A DNA stretch of 64,000 nucleotides from positions 23,191 to 87,190 of the forward strand of contig CASFXH010000004.1 in the NCBI GenBank assembly GCA_949298575.1, given 5' to 3'. Under the pieces are notes generated by a model that ran no database searches, was not told the DNA's origin, and saw only the letters and a program-made list of their open reading frames with translations. Source of the DNA: an uncultured Parabacteroides sp. Its GTDB lineage: Bacteria; Bacteroidota; Bacteroidia; Bacteroidales; Tannerellaceae. The first letter of the stretch is position 1; each line of letters starts with the position of its first letter. The position numbers and the translations under genes were made by a program. This document shows, piece after piece, positions 1 through 8,375 of this stretch.

Positions 1-43
1 TCCGGAGCCCGATTTGGACTGTCGAACTTTTCGCCAAGCTGTT

Positions 44-1048
44 TTATTCCCCCAAAAGAAAGTCCGCCAAGATGGGAAGGTGGTCGCTGAAGCCGCCCTC
101 GTAGCGGTAGCCGTAGTACGCGCGGAAGGGGCGGAGGCCGAGCCAGGTCTTGTCTTCCGTCAGGAGGAAGTCGGCGTCGAACACCCGGAAACTCCCCGGG
201 CGGAGGCGGATCGGGGCTTGGGGCGAGAGGAGGCGCTCGCTGACGATCATCTGGTCCAGCCGGCTCCATTGGCCCTGATATTTGTGGCTGCCCGGCATGT
301 CGCGGCGGGGGATGCCCTCGTAAAGATTCCGCAGGCCGCCCGCCGCGAGGAGGAGGCGCGGGCTTTTGTCGTCGGGCTCGTCGTTGAGATCGCCCATGAT
401 CAAGAAAGACGGGTCCGCCCGCCGCGCCGCGATGGAGTCGAGGGCCGTCCGGAGGGTGCGGGCCGCGTCGGTTCGGTCGCGCTCGCTCTCTTTCTCGCCG
501 CCGTAGCGGGAGGGGAAATGGGCGACGAGGACGTCGAGCGTATCGCCCGTCGCGACGAGCCCGGCGACGTGCAGGAGGTCGCGCGTCGCCTTGTGCCGCC
601 GGCCCGTGAAGCGGACGGGGATCGACTCGTGGTGGAGGGGCTTGAAGCGATGGGGTTGGTAGAGGAGGGCCACGTGGGTGCCTCGCGGGTCACGCGTTTG
701 CCCTATTATATAAAGGTAGCCTTGCCCCCGGAGCGCGGTGCGGCCGACGAGATCGGCCACGACGGAGTCGCCCTCCACTTCGCACAGGCCGACGAGCGCC
801 GGCGTCTCCCATTGCCCGGCGGCGGTGATGGCTTTCGCGACGTGCTGGAGCTTCTGCCGGTAGCGCCGCCATGTCCAGCGGCGCGGGCCGTCGGGCGTAA
901 ACTCGTCGTCGTTCGTCGAGGGGTCGTTTTTGGGGGAAAAGAGATTTTCCACGTTGTAGAAGAGCACCCGGAAGGCGCGCTGCCCGTCGGCTTGGCTCGC
1001 GGCGGGCAGGAAGTTAAGGCTTAGGAGGAAAAGGAGGACGAGACGCAT
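44..1048 (-). CDS. Secreted endonuclease/exonuclease/phosphatase-family protein
   Basis: A 334-residue EEP-fold (DNase I-like) phosphoesterase, probably exported. Visible landmarks are a hydrophobic signal peptide over the first ~20 residues, the FYNVENLF strand (N32, E34), the metal-binding Glu in GLCEVEG (E90), the GDLNDEPDD loop in the C-terminal half, and the terminal SDHLP motif with the general-base His (H323). The frame stays open to 1090, but the ATG at 1048 is preferred because it opens the signal peptide and sits 4 bp after the stop of the upstream lipoprotein gene, suggesting co-transcription. The substrate is not evident: Bacteroidales members include nucleases and phosphatases. 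Confidence 0.88.
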   Translation of the reverse strand: MRLVLLFLLSLNFLPAASQADGQRAFRVLFYNVENLFSPKNDPSTNDDEFTPDGPRRWTWRRYRQKLQHVAKAITAAGQWETPALVGLCEVEGDSVVADLVGRTALRGQGYLYIIGQTRDPRGTHVALLYQPHRFKPLHHESIPVRFTGRRHKATRDLLHVAGLVATGDTLDVLVAHFPSRYGGEKESERDRTDAARTLRTALDSIAARRADPSFLIMGDLNDEPDDKSPRLLLAAGGLRNLYEGIPRRDMPGSHKYQGQWSRLDQMIVSERLLSPQAPIRLRPGSFRVFDADFLLTEDKTWLGLRPFRAYYGYRYEGGFSDHLPILADFLLGE

Positions 1049-1052
1049 CGGC

Positions 1053-2582
1053 TTATTCCTCTCCTTCCTCTTCTTCGGGGACGTACTCATAAGCGCCGAT
1101 GGTGGGGCCCGAGGGGCTGGTCAGGCGGTCGACGCCGTAGAAGTCGGTCGGATAGCGCTCGCTGATCGCCGGGTCGGCCGCCCCGATGCCGGGGATCGTG
1201 TCGCTCGCCGGGCGGAAGTCGTACTCGTAGCGGTTCTCCTCGCCGCCCAAGAGGCGGTAGTTCGCCAGGTTGTCGGGGCTGAAGATCGTCTCGACGCAAT
1301 GCTTGTCGCTCGTTTCCGGCTGGGCCTTGATGAGGCAGTGGTCGAAGCGGTAGTTGAAATCCTCGTCGGCCTCGCCTTCCGTTCCGGAGGAGATGCCCGT
1401 CTCGCCGTTGTTCCACAAGTTGTCGGTCGCCGAGAAGCTGCCGTCGATGACGCAGTTCAGGAAATGGGCCTTGGTGATGGGGTAGGGGCCGCTTTGGTTG
1501 ACGGTGGCGTTGTGGAGGAGGTAGAGCGTCTTGCTGGGGAGGGTCGTTTCCGATCCGCCGTCGCGTTGGGTGAGGCTCATGTAGTTGGCCAAGGTGCAAT
1601 GCGTGAACTCGTAACTCCCGCCGATGAGGGTCATGACGCTGCCCGCGGCGTTCGAGAACTCGCTGTTGGCGGCCTGGATGTCGCAGTTGATGGCGCTCAG
1701 GAGGTTCTCGCTCATGTTCGTGATCCGGGTGTTGAGGAGGGTGAGCTTGCGGCGCTCGGGGCTGGAGAGCTCGCAGGTGACGCCGCTCGTCCCGCTGCGG
1801 ATGACGACGTGCTCCCAGCGGTTGTCGTAGCTGTCGGCTTTCAGGAAGATGCCGCCCCATTGCCCGGGGGTGTTGTTATAAGATAAGGTGTTCTCCAAGA
1901 TGTCGTCGAGCCGGTCGCCCCGGAAAAGGATTGGCGCCTCGAGCGTGCCCACCGCCTGGATGGAGCCATGGACGATCCAATCGGCCTGGTTGTGCATGTA
2001 GAAACGGGCGCCTGGCTCGATGGTCAACTGGGCGTCGGGGGCGACGACCAGGCTGTCGTAGATGAGGTAGGGTTTGTCGGCCGGGAGGACGGTGTCGCGG
2101 TCGAACGTCTTCCCGCCTTTATAGAGATGGACATCTTGCCCATACGCTTCCAGCAAGACGGACTGCCGGTTGCCGTTGACTTGGAACAGGATGGAGTCTT
2201 GGATCAGGAGCGGTTGGTTGCCGCCGTTCGGGTCGACCGTCACTTCCACGAAGATGTACATGCTGTCTCGCTCGAGGATGTTGACGCCGTTGAAGGCGCT
2301 GCCTTTCCGCCCGTCGACGTTGATGCGGAAGCCCGTCGACTCGCCGCTGGCCAGGAGGATGGTCTCGACGCGCAGGGGCTCGTCGTTGGGGTTGTAGACC
2401 ATCAATTGTTTGGTCGTCGAGCCGATGGACGAGAAAATGGTGTCGAAGGCGAGCGTATCGGTCGAGAACGTCAGGCGATAGGCGGGATTCGTGGCGTAGT
2501 GGTCGTCCAGCCCGTCGCACGCCGGCAGCGCCAACGTGATCAAACCGAGAAGCCAAAGGAGTATGTGTGTGTATGTTTTCAT
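1053..2582 (-). CDS. Right-handed parallel beta-helix lipoprotein
   Basis: A 509-residue surface or periplasmic lipoprotein. The signal peptide ends in a lipobox (LALPAC, Cys22) followed by DGLDD, an acidic patch resembling the lipoprotein export signals of Bacteroidetes. An N-terminal beta-sandwich-like part (FDTIFSSIGS, NPNDEPL) is followed by a repetitive beta-rich region (TIEPGARFYMHNQADW, WGGIFLK, NRWEHVVIRSG) typical of right-handed beta-helices, and an acidic tail (EEEEGEE). No catalytic residues could be assigned, so it could be a carbohydrate-binding or structural protein. It precedes the EEP-family gene by 4 bp and probably shares its transcript. Confidence 0.85.
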   Translation of the reverse strand: MKTYTHILLWLLGLITLALPACDGLDDHYATNPAYRLTFSTDTLAFDTIFSSIGSTTKQLMVYNPNDEPLRVETILLASGESTGFRINVDGRKGSAFNGVNILERDSMYIFVEVTVDPNGGNQPLLIQDSILFQVNGNRQSVLLEAYGQDVHLYKGGKTFDRDTVLPADKPYLIYDSLVVAPDAQLTIEPGARFYMHNQADWIVHGSIQAVGTLEAPILFRGDRLDDILENTLSYNNTPGQWGGIFLKADSYDNRWEHVVIRSGTSGVTCELSSPERRKLTLLNTRITNMSENLLSAINCDIQAANSEFSNAAGSVMTLIGGSYEFTHCTLANYMSLTQRDGGSETTLPSKTLYLLHNATVNQSGPYPITKAHFLNCVIDGSFSATDNLWNNGETGISSGTEGEADEDFNYRFDHCLIKAQPETSDKHCVETIFSPDNLANYRLLGGEENRYEYDFRPASDTIPGIGAADPAISERYPTDFYGVDRLTSPSGPTIGAYEYVPEEEEGEE

Positions 2583-2647
2583 CTTTATGCCTTTTATGTT
2601 TAAGAATAACGGGAATGTTTTGGACTTATTGTCTGTCGTTCGTGTCG

Positions 2648-2655
2648 CGAAGGTA
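2648..2655 (-). promoter_or_regulatory. Putative -7 element (TACCTTCG) for the beta-helix lipoprotein gene
   Basis: Read on the minus strand this matches the Bacteroidetes -7 motif TAnnTTTG with one change (TTCG). It lies about 65 bp upstream of the ATG at 2582. No convincing -33 element was seen. Confidence 0.45.
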
Positions 2656-2729
2656 GGGATTTATTTCAAGAAATTAAAATTATTTTAAGCAAAAGGAAAA
2701 GTTAAGGCCTGAAAGCGAACAGAAGTGAA

Positions 2730-2757
2730 AACGCCGGGAGTGGAAGCTCCCGGCGTT
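2730..2757 (-). terminator. Hairpin downstream of the C1 aminopeptidase gene
   Basis: Perfect 11-bp stem (AACGCCGGGAG / CTCCCGGCGTT) with a 6-nt loop, 14 bp after the stop at 2772 on the minus strand, followed on that strand by TTTTC. The short U-run makes it a moderate intrinsic terminator. Confidence 0.65.
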
Positions 2758-2771
2758 CACGTTCAATAGGA

Positions 2772-4166
2772 TTAATCTTCGTCGGCGAACATCGGATCCC
2801 AAGCGGGCAGACGGACCGGCGTTTGTTTTAAGACTTCTTTTACTTTATCGGTGACATATTTTTGGTTAACGACCAGGCGGAACATGTATTCGTCGAACCA
2901 TTTGTCGGTCATGATGAGGTGGCCGCCGTTGACGCCCTGTCCCCAGCTGTTCTCGACCATCCATTTCTTCGGCTTCCCGTTCTCGTCCAAGTCGACGGCC
3001 ATCAAGGTCATGGCGTGCGACGAGCCGCTGGAGAAGGTCTGGATGCGCTCCTTCTTGTCCATGCCGAACTCGGTGCCGAACAGCGAGCCGTAGTCGTAAT
3101 AATCCACGTCGAGGTAGCCCCGCTCGCGGTCGAAATACTTGCCGACGTCGCACGAGAAGTAGAGCATCGTGCTGTCCTTGATCGAGGCGATGGCCATTTG
3201 CTTGATGTCCTCGATGGGCAGGTTGACGTAGGTCCAGTTCTTCCCGTCGTAGACGTGGCGGTCGTAGTCGATCTCATAGAGCTTGTAGAACTCGCGGCTC
3301 GGGTCGTTCATCAGCATGACGTAGTTATTGCTCAGGTCGTCGCCCACGAACTCCTGGTAGAACGACTGCGGAGTGTATTCCTTCGTCTCGACGGGGTTGC
3401 CCTTGGCGTCGCGGCGGGTCCAGGTGAACTTCGTGGGGGGCTCACCCAGCGTCAGGGCCAGCATGCGGTAGACGGTCTTGAGCATCTCGGTCTTCCGGCT
3501 CTCCAGGTCGGCCGCGCTTTTCCCGTTCGCGGAAAGTTCGCGCAGCTCCAAGCCGAATTCTTTCAGCTTAAGGCTGATCAGGTTGGCCATGCGCGACGTG
3601 TTGTTGCTGCTGTAGGTCTCGACCATCACTTCCGCCGGGACGATGCCATACTTCATGAGCAAGTCGGAGACGCCGGTGAATTGCCCGCCGTCGCTGAGGG
3701 GGTGCTTGAAGAGCCACTCCACCATCTTGTCGTCCATCGGCTTCTCGCGCGTGTCGATGATGCCTTGCAGGAAGAGGTTCGCTTTCTCCAGCTGGTCCCA
3801 GAAGAAGGCGTAGTTTTGGGAGAACTTGAACTCACCCATGTCGTACTTCGCGATCGCCTTGGCCCGCAAGACGTTCAGCCCGGCGAAGAGCCAGCAGCGG
3901 CCCGACGACTGTTGGTCGGTGATGCCCTTGCTCTCGACCTTGTCGGAGAAGTAGGTGTCGTAATTGTTCAAGCTCTCGCTGTTGATGGCCAGCGTGTTGA
4001 TGTTGTTGTTGCTGAGCGCGTGGCGGATCGCCCGGTCGGCGGGCGTCTCTTGGTACGATTGCTGGAGCTGTTGCAGCATCTGGGGCGAGATCCCGCCCTT
4101 CTGCCCGTAGGCGGCGAACGCGCAGCCTGCCGCTAGGGCCATTGTCAAGAAATAATTTCTGTTCAT
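2772..4166 (-). CDS. Secreted C1-family aminopeptidase (PepC/bleomycin hydrolase-like)
   Basis: A 464-residue papain-fold peptidase of the bleomycin hydrolase family. A signal peptide (MNRNYFLTMALAAGCAFAAYGQ) predicts export to the periplasm, unlike cytosolic PepC of Firmicutes. The active site is complete: Gln86 in DQQSSGRCW for the oxyanion hole, nucleophile Cys91, His384 in SSHAMTL and Asn406 in VENSWG. Family members trim N-terminal residues from peptides inside a hexameric chamber. It stands alone between hairpin-separated neighbours and probably helps use protein as a nutrient. Confidence 0.93.
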   Translation of the reverse strand: MNRNYFLTMALAAGCAFAAYGQKGGISPQMLQQLQQSYQETPADRAIRHALSNNNINTLAINSESLNNYDTYFSDKVESKGITDQQSSGRCWLFAGLNVLRAKAIAKYDMGEFKFSQNYAFFWDQLEKANLFLQGIIDTREKPMDDKMVEWLFKHPLSDGGQFTGVSDLLMKYGIVPAEVMVETYSSNNTSRMANLISLKLKEFGLELRELSANGKSAADLESRKTEMLKTVYRMLALTLGEPPTKFTWTRRDAKGNPVETKEYTPQSFYQEFVGDDLSNNYVMLMNDPSREFYKLYEIDYDRHVYDGKNWTYVNLPIEDIKQMAIASIKDSTMLYFSCDVGKYFDRERGYLDVDYYDYGSLFGTEFGMDKKERIQTFSSGSSHAMTLMAVDLDENGKPKKWMVENSWGQGVNGGHLIMTDKWFDEYMFRLVVNQKYVTDKVKEVLKQTPVRLPAWDPMFADED

Positions 4167-4202
4167 GGTTATCGTTTGTTTTTTAAGAATTGTTGTTCGC
4201 TG

Positions 4203-4715
4203 TTATTCATACCATGAGGAATACATGTGGTAGTTCCTCGCGATTTTCTGGTTGATCTCTTTCGATTGCTCGGGGTCGACTTTCTTGACGAACTTCGCGG
4301 GACAGCCGGCGTAGATGCTGCCCGGCTCCACGTGGGTGTGGCTCAAGACGACGGCCCCCGCCGCGACGATGGCTCCCTCGCCAATGACCGCGTGGTCGAG
4401 GACGACGGCCCCCATGCCGATCAAGGCCCCGTGCTCTATCTTCGCCCCGTGGATCGTCACGTTGTGCCCGATCGACACGTCGTCGCCGATCTCGATGGTC
4501 GATTTCTCATAAAGCGTATGCAGGACGGACCCATCTTGGATGTTCACCCCATTCCCGATGCGGATGGAGTTGACGTCGCCCCGCAGGACGGCGTTGAACC
4601 AGACGCTGCAGCCCTCCCCGATCTCCACGTCACCGACGATGGTGGCGTTGTCTGCTAAAAACGTGTCTTTGCCGATCTTCGGCGTGAAGCCACGTACGGA
4701 TTTTATTAATGCCAT
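4203..4715 (-). CDS. Gamma carbonic anhydrase-like hexapeptide-repeat protein
   Basis: A 170-residue left-handed beta-helix protein built from hexapeptide repeats (for example IVGDVEIGEGCSV, VVLDHAVIGEGAI) ending in a C-terminal helix. Three histidines sit where the family binds zinc: H66 (SVLHT), H84 (IGHN) and H89 (TIHG). Family members (YrdA, PaaY, CamH) are trimeric; some are carbonic anhydrases or thioesterases and others have no proven activity. It is followed 13 bp before its start by the stop of the upstream GNAT gene, so the two may be co-transcribed. Confidence 0.9.
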   Translation of the reverse strand: MALIKSVRGFTPKIGKDTFLADNATIVGDVEIGEGCSVWFNAVLRGDVNSIRIGNGVNIQDGSVLHTLYEKSTIEIGDDVSIGHNVTIHGAKIEHGALIGMGAVVLDHAVIGEGAIVAAGAVVLSHTHVEPGSIYAGCPAKFVKKVDPEQSKEINQKIARNYHMYSSWYE

Positions 4716-4728
4716 ATCTCTTGTTTGT

Positions 4729-5235
4729 TTAAAATTGTTTTTGATAAATGTCTAACGTCAGTTTCCGACCCCATTTCTCGGCCACGTCCCGGATGCGGGC
4801 GCAGCGCTCGTAGCCCAGGCGCTCGACGAGGTGGATGCTCGCCGTGTTGCCGGAGTCGATCAAGGCGACCGCGTTGGTGAAGCCTCCCTCGCGGATGTAG
4901 GGCTCCAGATGGCGAAGGGCCGCTTGACCGATCCCCCGCCCGACGGCGTCGGGGCGCAGGTAGACCGTCACCTCCACGCTGATCCGGTAGGCGGGGCGGG
5001 CCATGAAGGGGTGGAAATAGCAAAGGCCCATCGCCTCGCCTCGCTCGTCGCGGATGAGGAAGGAGGGGTAGACCGGATCGCCGATGGGGATGAACCTGCG
5101 CGCGTCGTCCAAGCCGATGGGCTCGGTGAAGTAGACCGCCTCGGAGTGGAGCGTATAATGATTGTAGAGCTCCACGACGAATGGCAGGTCCGCCTCGGTC
5201 AGTCTCGTGAAATGGATGTTCGGTTCTTTTACCAT
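4729..5235 (-). CDS. GNAT-family N-acetyltransferase
   Basis: A 168-residue GNAT-fold acetyltransferase of the phosphinothricin acetyltransferase-like type. The open frame runs up to 5664, but that part overlaps the aminopeptidase P gene in another frame. The ATG at 5235 starts the recognisable domain (IHFTRLTEADLPFVVELYN). The acetyl-CoA pyrophosphate loop is visible as VGRGIGQAAL (residues ~98-107), and the late strand/helix as NTASIHLVERLGYERC. Such enzymes acetylate amino acid-like amines; the substrate here is unknown. It ends 14 bp before the gamma-carbonic anhydrase start. Confidence 0.88.
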   Translation of the reverse strand: MVKEPNIHFTRLTEADLPFVVELYNHYTLHSEAVYFTEPIGLDDARRFIPIGDPVYPSFLIRDERGEAMGLCYFHPFMARPAYRISVEVTVYLRPDAVGRGIGQAALRHLEPYIREGGFTNAVALIDSGNTASIHLVERLGYERCARIRDVAEKWGRKLTLDIYQKQF

Positions 5236-5255
5236 ATTATATATAGGTATAGGAT

Positions 5256-7049
5256 TTAAATCTCCACCGTCTTCTCTTTCAGCCAAGCCCGCTCGGCCTC
5301 GTCGAGGTGGGGCGAGAGCGCCTCGTAGACCCGCGCGTGGTACCGGTTCAGCCAAGCCCGCTCGCGGGCCGAGAGCATCGGGGCGATCACGAGCCGCGTG
5401 TCGATGTAGCAAAGCGTCAGGCTCTCGAAGCGGAGGAATTGCCCGAACTCCGTCTCGCTGTCCACGCGGGTCAGGAGCATGTTCTCGATCCGGATGCCGT
5501 ACTCGTTGGCGCGGTAGAGGCCCGGCTCGTCGCTCGTCACCATGCCGGGCGCCAGGGCCGTCGGGTTCTCTTCCATGCGGATGCTTTGCGGGCCCTCGTG
5601 GACGTTGAGGCAGTGGCCGATGCCGTGGCCCGTCCCGTGCAGGTAGTTCAGCCCGGCGTCCCAAAGCGCCTTGCGGGCGAGGATGTCGAGCTGCGAGCCG
5701 CGCGTGCCGGCGGGGAATTTGCTTTTCGCCAGGCTGATCATGCCTTTCAGCACGCGGGTGAAATCACGTCTCATCGCTTCCGTCGGCTCGCCGAGGGCGA
5801 CGGTGCGGGTGATGTCGGTCGTGCCGTCCAGGTATTGGGCGCCCGAGTCGATCAGCAGCAGGCCCTCGGGCCGGAGGGTCGCGTCGCTCTCGGGCGTGGC
5901 GGCGTAATGGACGATCGCCCCGTGCGCCCCGTAGCCGCAGATGGTCTCGAAGCTGTCCATCAGGTAGCGCGGTTGGGCGGCGCGGAGGGCGGAAAGGTGA
6001 CGGGCGGCGCTCCGCTCGGTGACGGGCGTCGCGGGGTTGCCCACGCGTTCTTCCAGCCATTTGTGGAAACGGGTCAGGGCCACGCCGTCGCGGACGACCG
6101 CCTGGCGGAAGCCCTCGATCTCGGTCTCGTTCTTAATGGCCTTCAGCTGGCAGACGGGCGTCGTCCCCGTCGCCACGTGGCAATGCTTCGGGATGGCCTC
6201 GAAGAGGGCCGCGCTGGTCTTCCGCTTGTCGACGAGGATCGTTTTCCCTTCCGGCAGGCGCGAGAGGTAGGTGGCGATTTTCGAATAAGCCCCGACGCCG
6301 ACGCCCGCTTGCCGCAGGTGGCCGGCGACCTCCTCGCTCACCTTCTCGGGCAGGGTGAAGAGGAAAGATTCTTCTTCGGAAATGAACGCGTAGCCGATCC
6401 CCACCGGGTTGTAGGCCACGTCGGTCCCCCGCAGGTTGAACGCCCAGGCGATCTCGTCTAGCGCCGTCAGCAAGAGGCCGTCGGCCCCCGCCTGGTGGAT
6501 CATATTATTGATTTGGTTTAATTTCTCCTCGACGCTCATCCCGCTCAGCTCGTCGGGCAAGACGAAGAAGGGGCCGCGGGGGATCGCCGGGCGGTCGCGC
6601 CACAGGGGGGCGATGAGGTCGTCGGTCAGCCGCGTCGCGATGCCCTTCCGGCGGAGGGCCGCCTCGAGCCGCTCTGTCTCCTCGGCGCTGTAGGTCATGC
6701 CGTCGAGGCCGACCGTCGCCCCTTCCGCCAGCTCCTTGGCCAGGAAGTCGGTGAGCGAGGGCGTTTCCGCCAGCCCCATCTTATATAAATCAATTCCGCT
6801 CCCCGCCAGCTGCTCGGCGGCTTGGAGGAAATAGCGCGAGTCGGTCCACAAGCCCGCCTTCCGGGCGGTGACGACGACGGTCCCCGCCGATCCGGTGAAG
6901 CCCGAGATCCAGGTCCGCGTCCGCCAATGGTCGGCCGGGTATTCGCTCATGTGGGGGTCTGAACTGGGGATGATGTACGCGTCGATCCGCCGCGTGCGCA
7001 GGGCCTCTCGAAGGGCCTCCAGGCGCTGGGGTATGTTCGTGATGTCCAT
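5256..7049 (-). CDS. Aminopeptidase P family protein (M24B Xaa-Pro aminopeptidase)
   Basis: A 597-residue three-domain aminopeptidase P of the long form. Two N-terminal creatinase-like domains (residues ~5-310; MSEYPADHWRTRTWISGF is typical) precede a pita-bread catalytic domain. The dinuclear metal ligands are visible: Asp in LLIDSGAQYLDGTTD (two), His in GTGHGIGHCLNVHEGP, Glu in TSDEPGLY and Glu in IRIENM. It removes N-terminal residues preceding proline in the cytosol; no signal peptide is seen. The stop is 20 bp before the GNAT start, so the genes 7049-4203 may form one unit. Confidence 0.94.
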   Translation of the reverse strand: MDITNIPQRLEALREALRTRRIDAYIIPSSDPHMSEYPADHWRTRTWISGFTGSAGTVVVTARKAGLWTDSRYFLQAAEQLAGSGIDLYKMGLAETPSLTDFLAKELAEGATVGLDGMTYSAEETERLEAALRRKGIATRLTDDLIAPLWRDRPAIPRGPFFVLPDELSGMSVEEKLNQINNMIHQAGADGLLLTALDEIAWAFNLRGTDVAYNPVGIGYAFISEEESFLFTLPEKVSEEVAGHLRQAGVGVGAYSKIATYLSRLPEGKTILVDKRKTSAALFEAIPKHCHVATGTTPVCQLKAIKNETEIEGFRQAVVRDGVALTRFHKWLEERVGNPATPVTERSAARHLSALRAAQPRYLMDSFETICGYGAHGAIVHYAATPESDATLRPEGLLLIDSGAQYLDGTTDITRTVALGEPTEAMRRDFTRVLKGMISLAKSKFPAGTRGSQLDILARKALWDAGLNYLHGTGHGIGHCLNVHEGPQSIRMEENPTALAPGMVTSDEPGLYRANEYGIRIENMLLTRVDSETEFGQFLRFESLTLCYIDTRLVIAPMLSARERAWLNRYHARVYEALSPHLDEAERAWLKEKTVEI

Positions 7050-7110
7050 GGATATGTTCTTTTTCTTTTTTGAGGAAACAAACGTAGCGAAAATTCGCGA
7101 TTTTTGGACC

Positions 7111-7923
7111 TCACCGCCCGAATTTCTCGTGAAACGCGCTCAAAATCCCGATCAAGTCCGCCGGCAAACGCTTCACGACCTCCTCGGCGATCGCTTCCGG
7201 CACCCCGCCATAATAGGCCTCGGCCACGCCGCCCGCGATGGCCGCCATCGTGTCCGTGTCGCCCCCCAGCGAGACAGCTAGACGGACCGCGCTCTCATAA
7301 TCCTCGCTCTCCAGGAAGGCGATAAGCGACTCAGGCACGGACCCTTGGCAAGTCACGTCGAAGCGGTACGCCGGGCGGATCTCGTCGCACCGCCGCCCCA
7401 GGTCGTAGCCGAACGTCTTCTCCACGTAATCCTTGATCACCCCCTTCGACGCCCCCCCGCGGGCCAGGAAGACGCTGGCGGCCACGGCCTGCGCCCCCTT
7501 GATGCCCTCGGGGTGGTCGTGCGTGACGGCGGCGCTCCGCCGGGCCGCTTCCATCGTCTCCTCCAGCGTTTGGAACGCCCACCCGACGGGGCTGACGCGC
7601 ATGGCCGACCCGTTGCCGAAGCTCCCGTAAGGCCGCGGGCGCTCGGCCGCCAGCCACTGGCGGAACATGCCCCCGTAGCCCGCCCGCGGGTAGCGGTTGC
7701 CATAGTACCGCATGCGCTCCATGAGGTCGCCCCCGTTCAGCAGCCAGTCGGCGTTGGCGACGGTCATCACGGTGTCGTCCGTGAACCGCGCCCAAGTGGG
7801 GAAGAGGGGGAAATCGACCTGCTTCGTCCGCCAATGCTCATAAAACGAGCCGATGACATCGCCCGCCACGGCCCCCAAAAGGAGTTTCCCGGCCGGCGGG
7901 TTCGTTTGTGTTTCTTTCTTCAT
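7111..7923 (-). CDS. ADP-ribosylglycohydrolase family protein
   Basis: A 270-residue all-alpha ADP-ribosylglycohydrolase (DraG/ARH-like). The Mg-binding motifs are present: FTDDTV (T48, D49, D50) and GGDTDT (D222, D224), and the N-terminal GAVAGDVIGS motif is typical. Such enzymes release ADP-ribose from modified proteins, nucleic acids or small molecules; here the substrate is not predictable. No toxin-like ADP-ribosyltransferase lies next to it. A TATCTTTG motif at 7950-7957 on the minus strand is a likely promoter, giving a short leader. Confidence 0.92.
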   Translation of the reverse strand: MKKETQTNPPAGKLLLGAVAGDVIGSFYEHWRTKQVDFPLFPTWARFTDDTVMTVANADWLLNGGDLMERMRYYGNRYPRAGYGGMFRQWLAAERPRPYGSFGNGSAMRVSPVGWAFQTLEETMEAARRSAAVTHDHPEGIKGAQAVAASVFLARGGASKGVIKDYVEKTFGYDLGRRCDEIRPAYRFDVTCQGSVPESLIAFLESEDYESAVRLAVSLGGDTDTMAAIAGGVAEAYYGGVPEAIAEEVVKRLPADLIGILSAFHEKFGR

Positions 7924-7949
7924 GTCTTTTTTTTAAGAAAAGTTTGGGA

Positions 7950-7957
7950 CAAAGATA
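7950..7957 (-). promoter_or_regulatory. -7 promoter element (TATCTTTG) of the ADP-ribosylglycohydrolase gene
   Basis: Exact match to the Bacteroidetes -7 consensus TAnnTTTG on the minus strand, 27 bp upstream of the start codon. The -33 region, which falls at the edge of the tandem array, is not a good match. Confidence 0.6.
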
Positions 7958-7979
7958 AGTTTTTTTGGCGGACGATATG

Positions 7980-8145
7980 TCCTGGGCACTTTCGCCCCTT
8001 CGGAAATGAAAAGGCGAGGTGTGCCGGGGATTTCCGCCCCCTCGGAAATGAAAAGGCGAGGTATGCTGGGGACTTCCTCCCCCTCGGAAATGAAAAGACG
8101 AGGTGTGCCGGGGACTCCCTTCCCCTCGGAAACGCGAAGGCGATA
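7980..8145. repeat. Tandem array 1: 42-bp units with alternating inverted arms
   Basis: The word CGGAAA recurs at 8001, 8043, 8085 and 8127, an exact 42-bp period; a degraded fragment precedes it. Each unit has arms CCTCG and CGAGG separated by 12 bp (for example 8040-8044 and 8057-8061), then a ~20-bp linker before the next CCTCG. It lies between divergent genes and is followed by a terminator-like hairpin at 8224-8286. Reading frames that cross it are repetitive (RLFISEG repeated) and lack coding support. Confidence 0.85.
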
Positions 8146-8223
8146 TCGTTTTTTCATTTTTCACAACAAGAAAACTATGAGACGATATCATCTTATCGCT
8201 TTCCTAGGGTAGAATATTAAAAA

Positions 8224-8286
8224 ACGACCTCGTCTTCAGCCTTCCGACCCCTCGGAGGCGCTCGGACGAGGTCGTCTGGGCTTTTT
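8224..8286 (+). terminator. Compound hairpin with T-run upstream of the DUF6261 gene
   Basis: An 11-bp perfect outer stem (ACGACCTCGTC 8224-8234 / GACGAGGTCGT 8265-8275) encloses a second hairpin around CCTTCCGA/TCGGAGG, followed by GGGCTTTTT. It has intrinsic terminator features on the plus strand, yet no plus-strand gene precedes it, so it would end a transcript that starts in or near tandem array 1. Confidence 0.65.
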
Positions 8287-8318
8287 CCCCTCTTCGCATT
8301 TAAATTTTTTAGATGGAG

Positions 8319-8348
8319 TTTGTGTTTTATCGAAATTGATTATCTTCG
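8319..8348 (+). promoter_or_regulatory. Promoter of the DUF6261 gene
   Basis: TTTG at 8319-8322, 18 bp, then TATCTTCG at 8341-8348, close to the Bacteroidetes -33/-7 consensus, 27 bp upstream of the ATG at 8376. Confidence 0.6.
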
Positions 8349-8375
8349 CGAGAGTAAAAAATAAAGTTTTTTCGC

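Noticed and set aside
14-1024. 336-codon plus-strand ORF
   Set aside because: It is the antisense shadow of the EEP-family gene in a very GC-rich region; it is rich in Val, Arg and Ala and shows no domain.
5236-5664. N-terminal extension of the GNAT acetyltransferase
   Set aside because: The open frame is a shadow of the aminopeptidase P gene; the GNAT domain begins at the ATG at 5235.
7838-8191. Minus-strand ORFs of 74 and 117 codons over array 1
   Set aside because: Their sequence is the translated repeat (RLFISEG-type or HFRGGG-type), overlapping the ADP-ribosylglycohydrolase gene and its promoter; no coding evidence.
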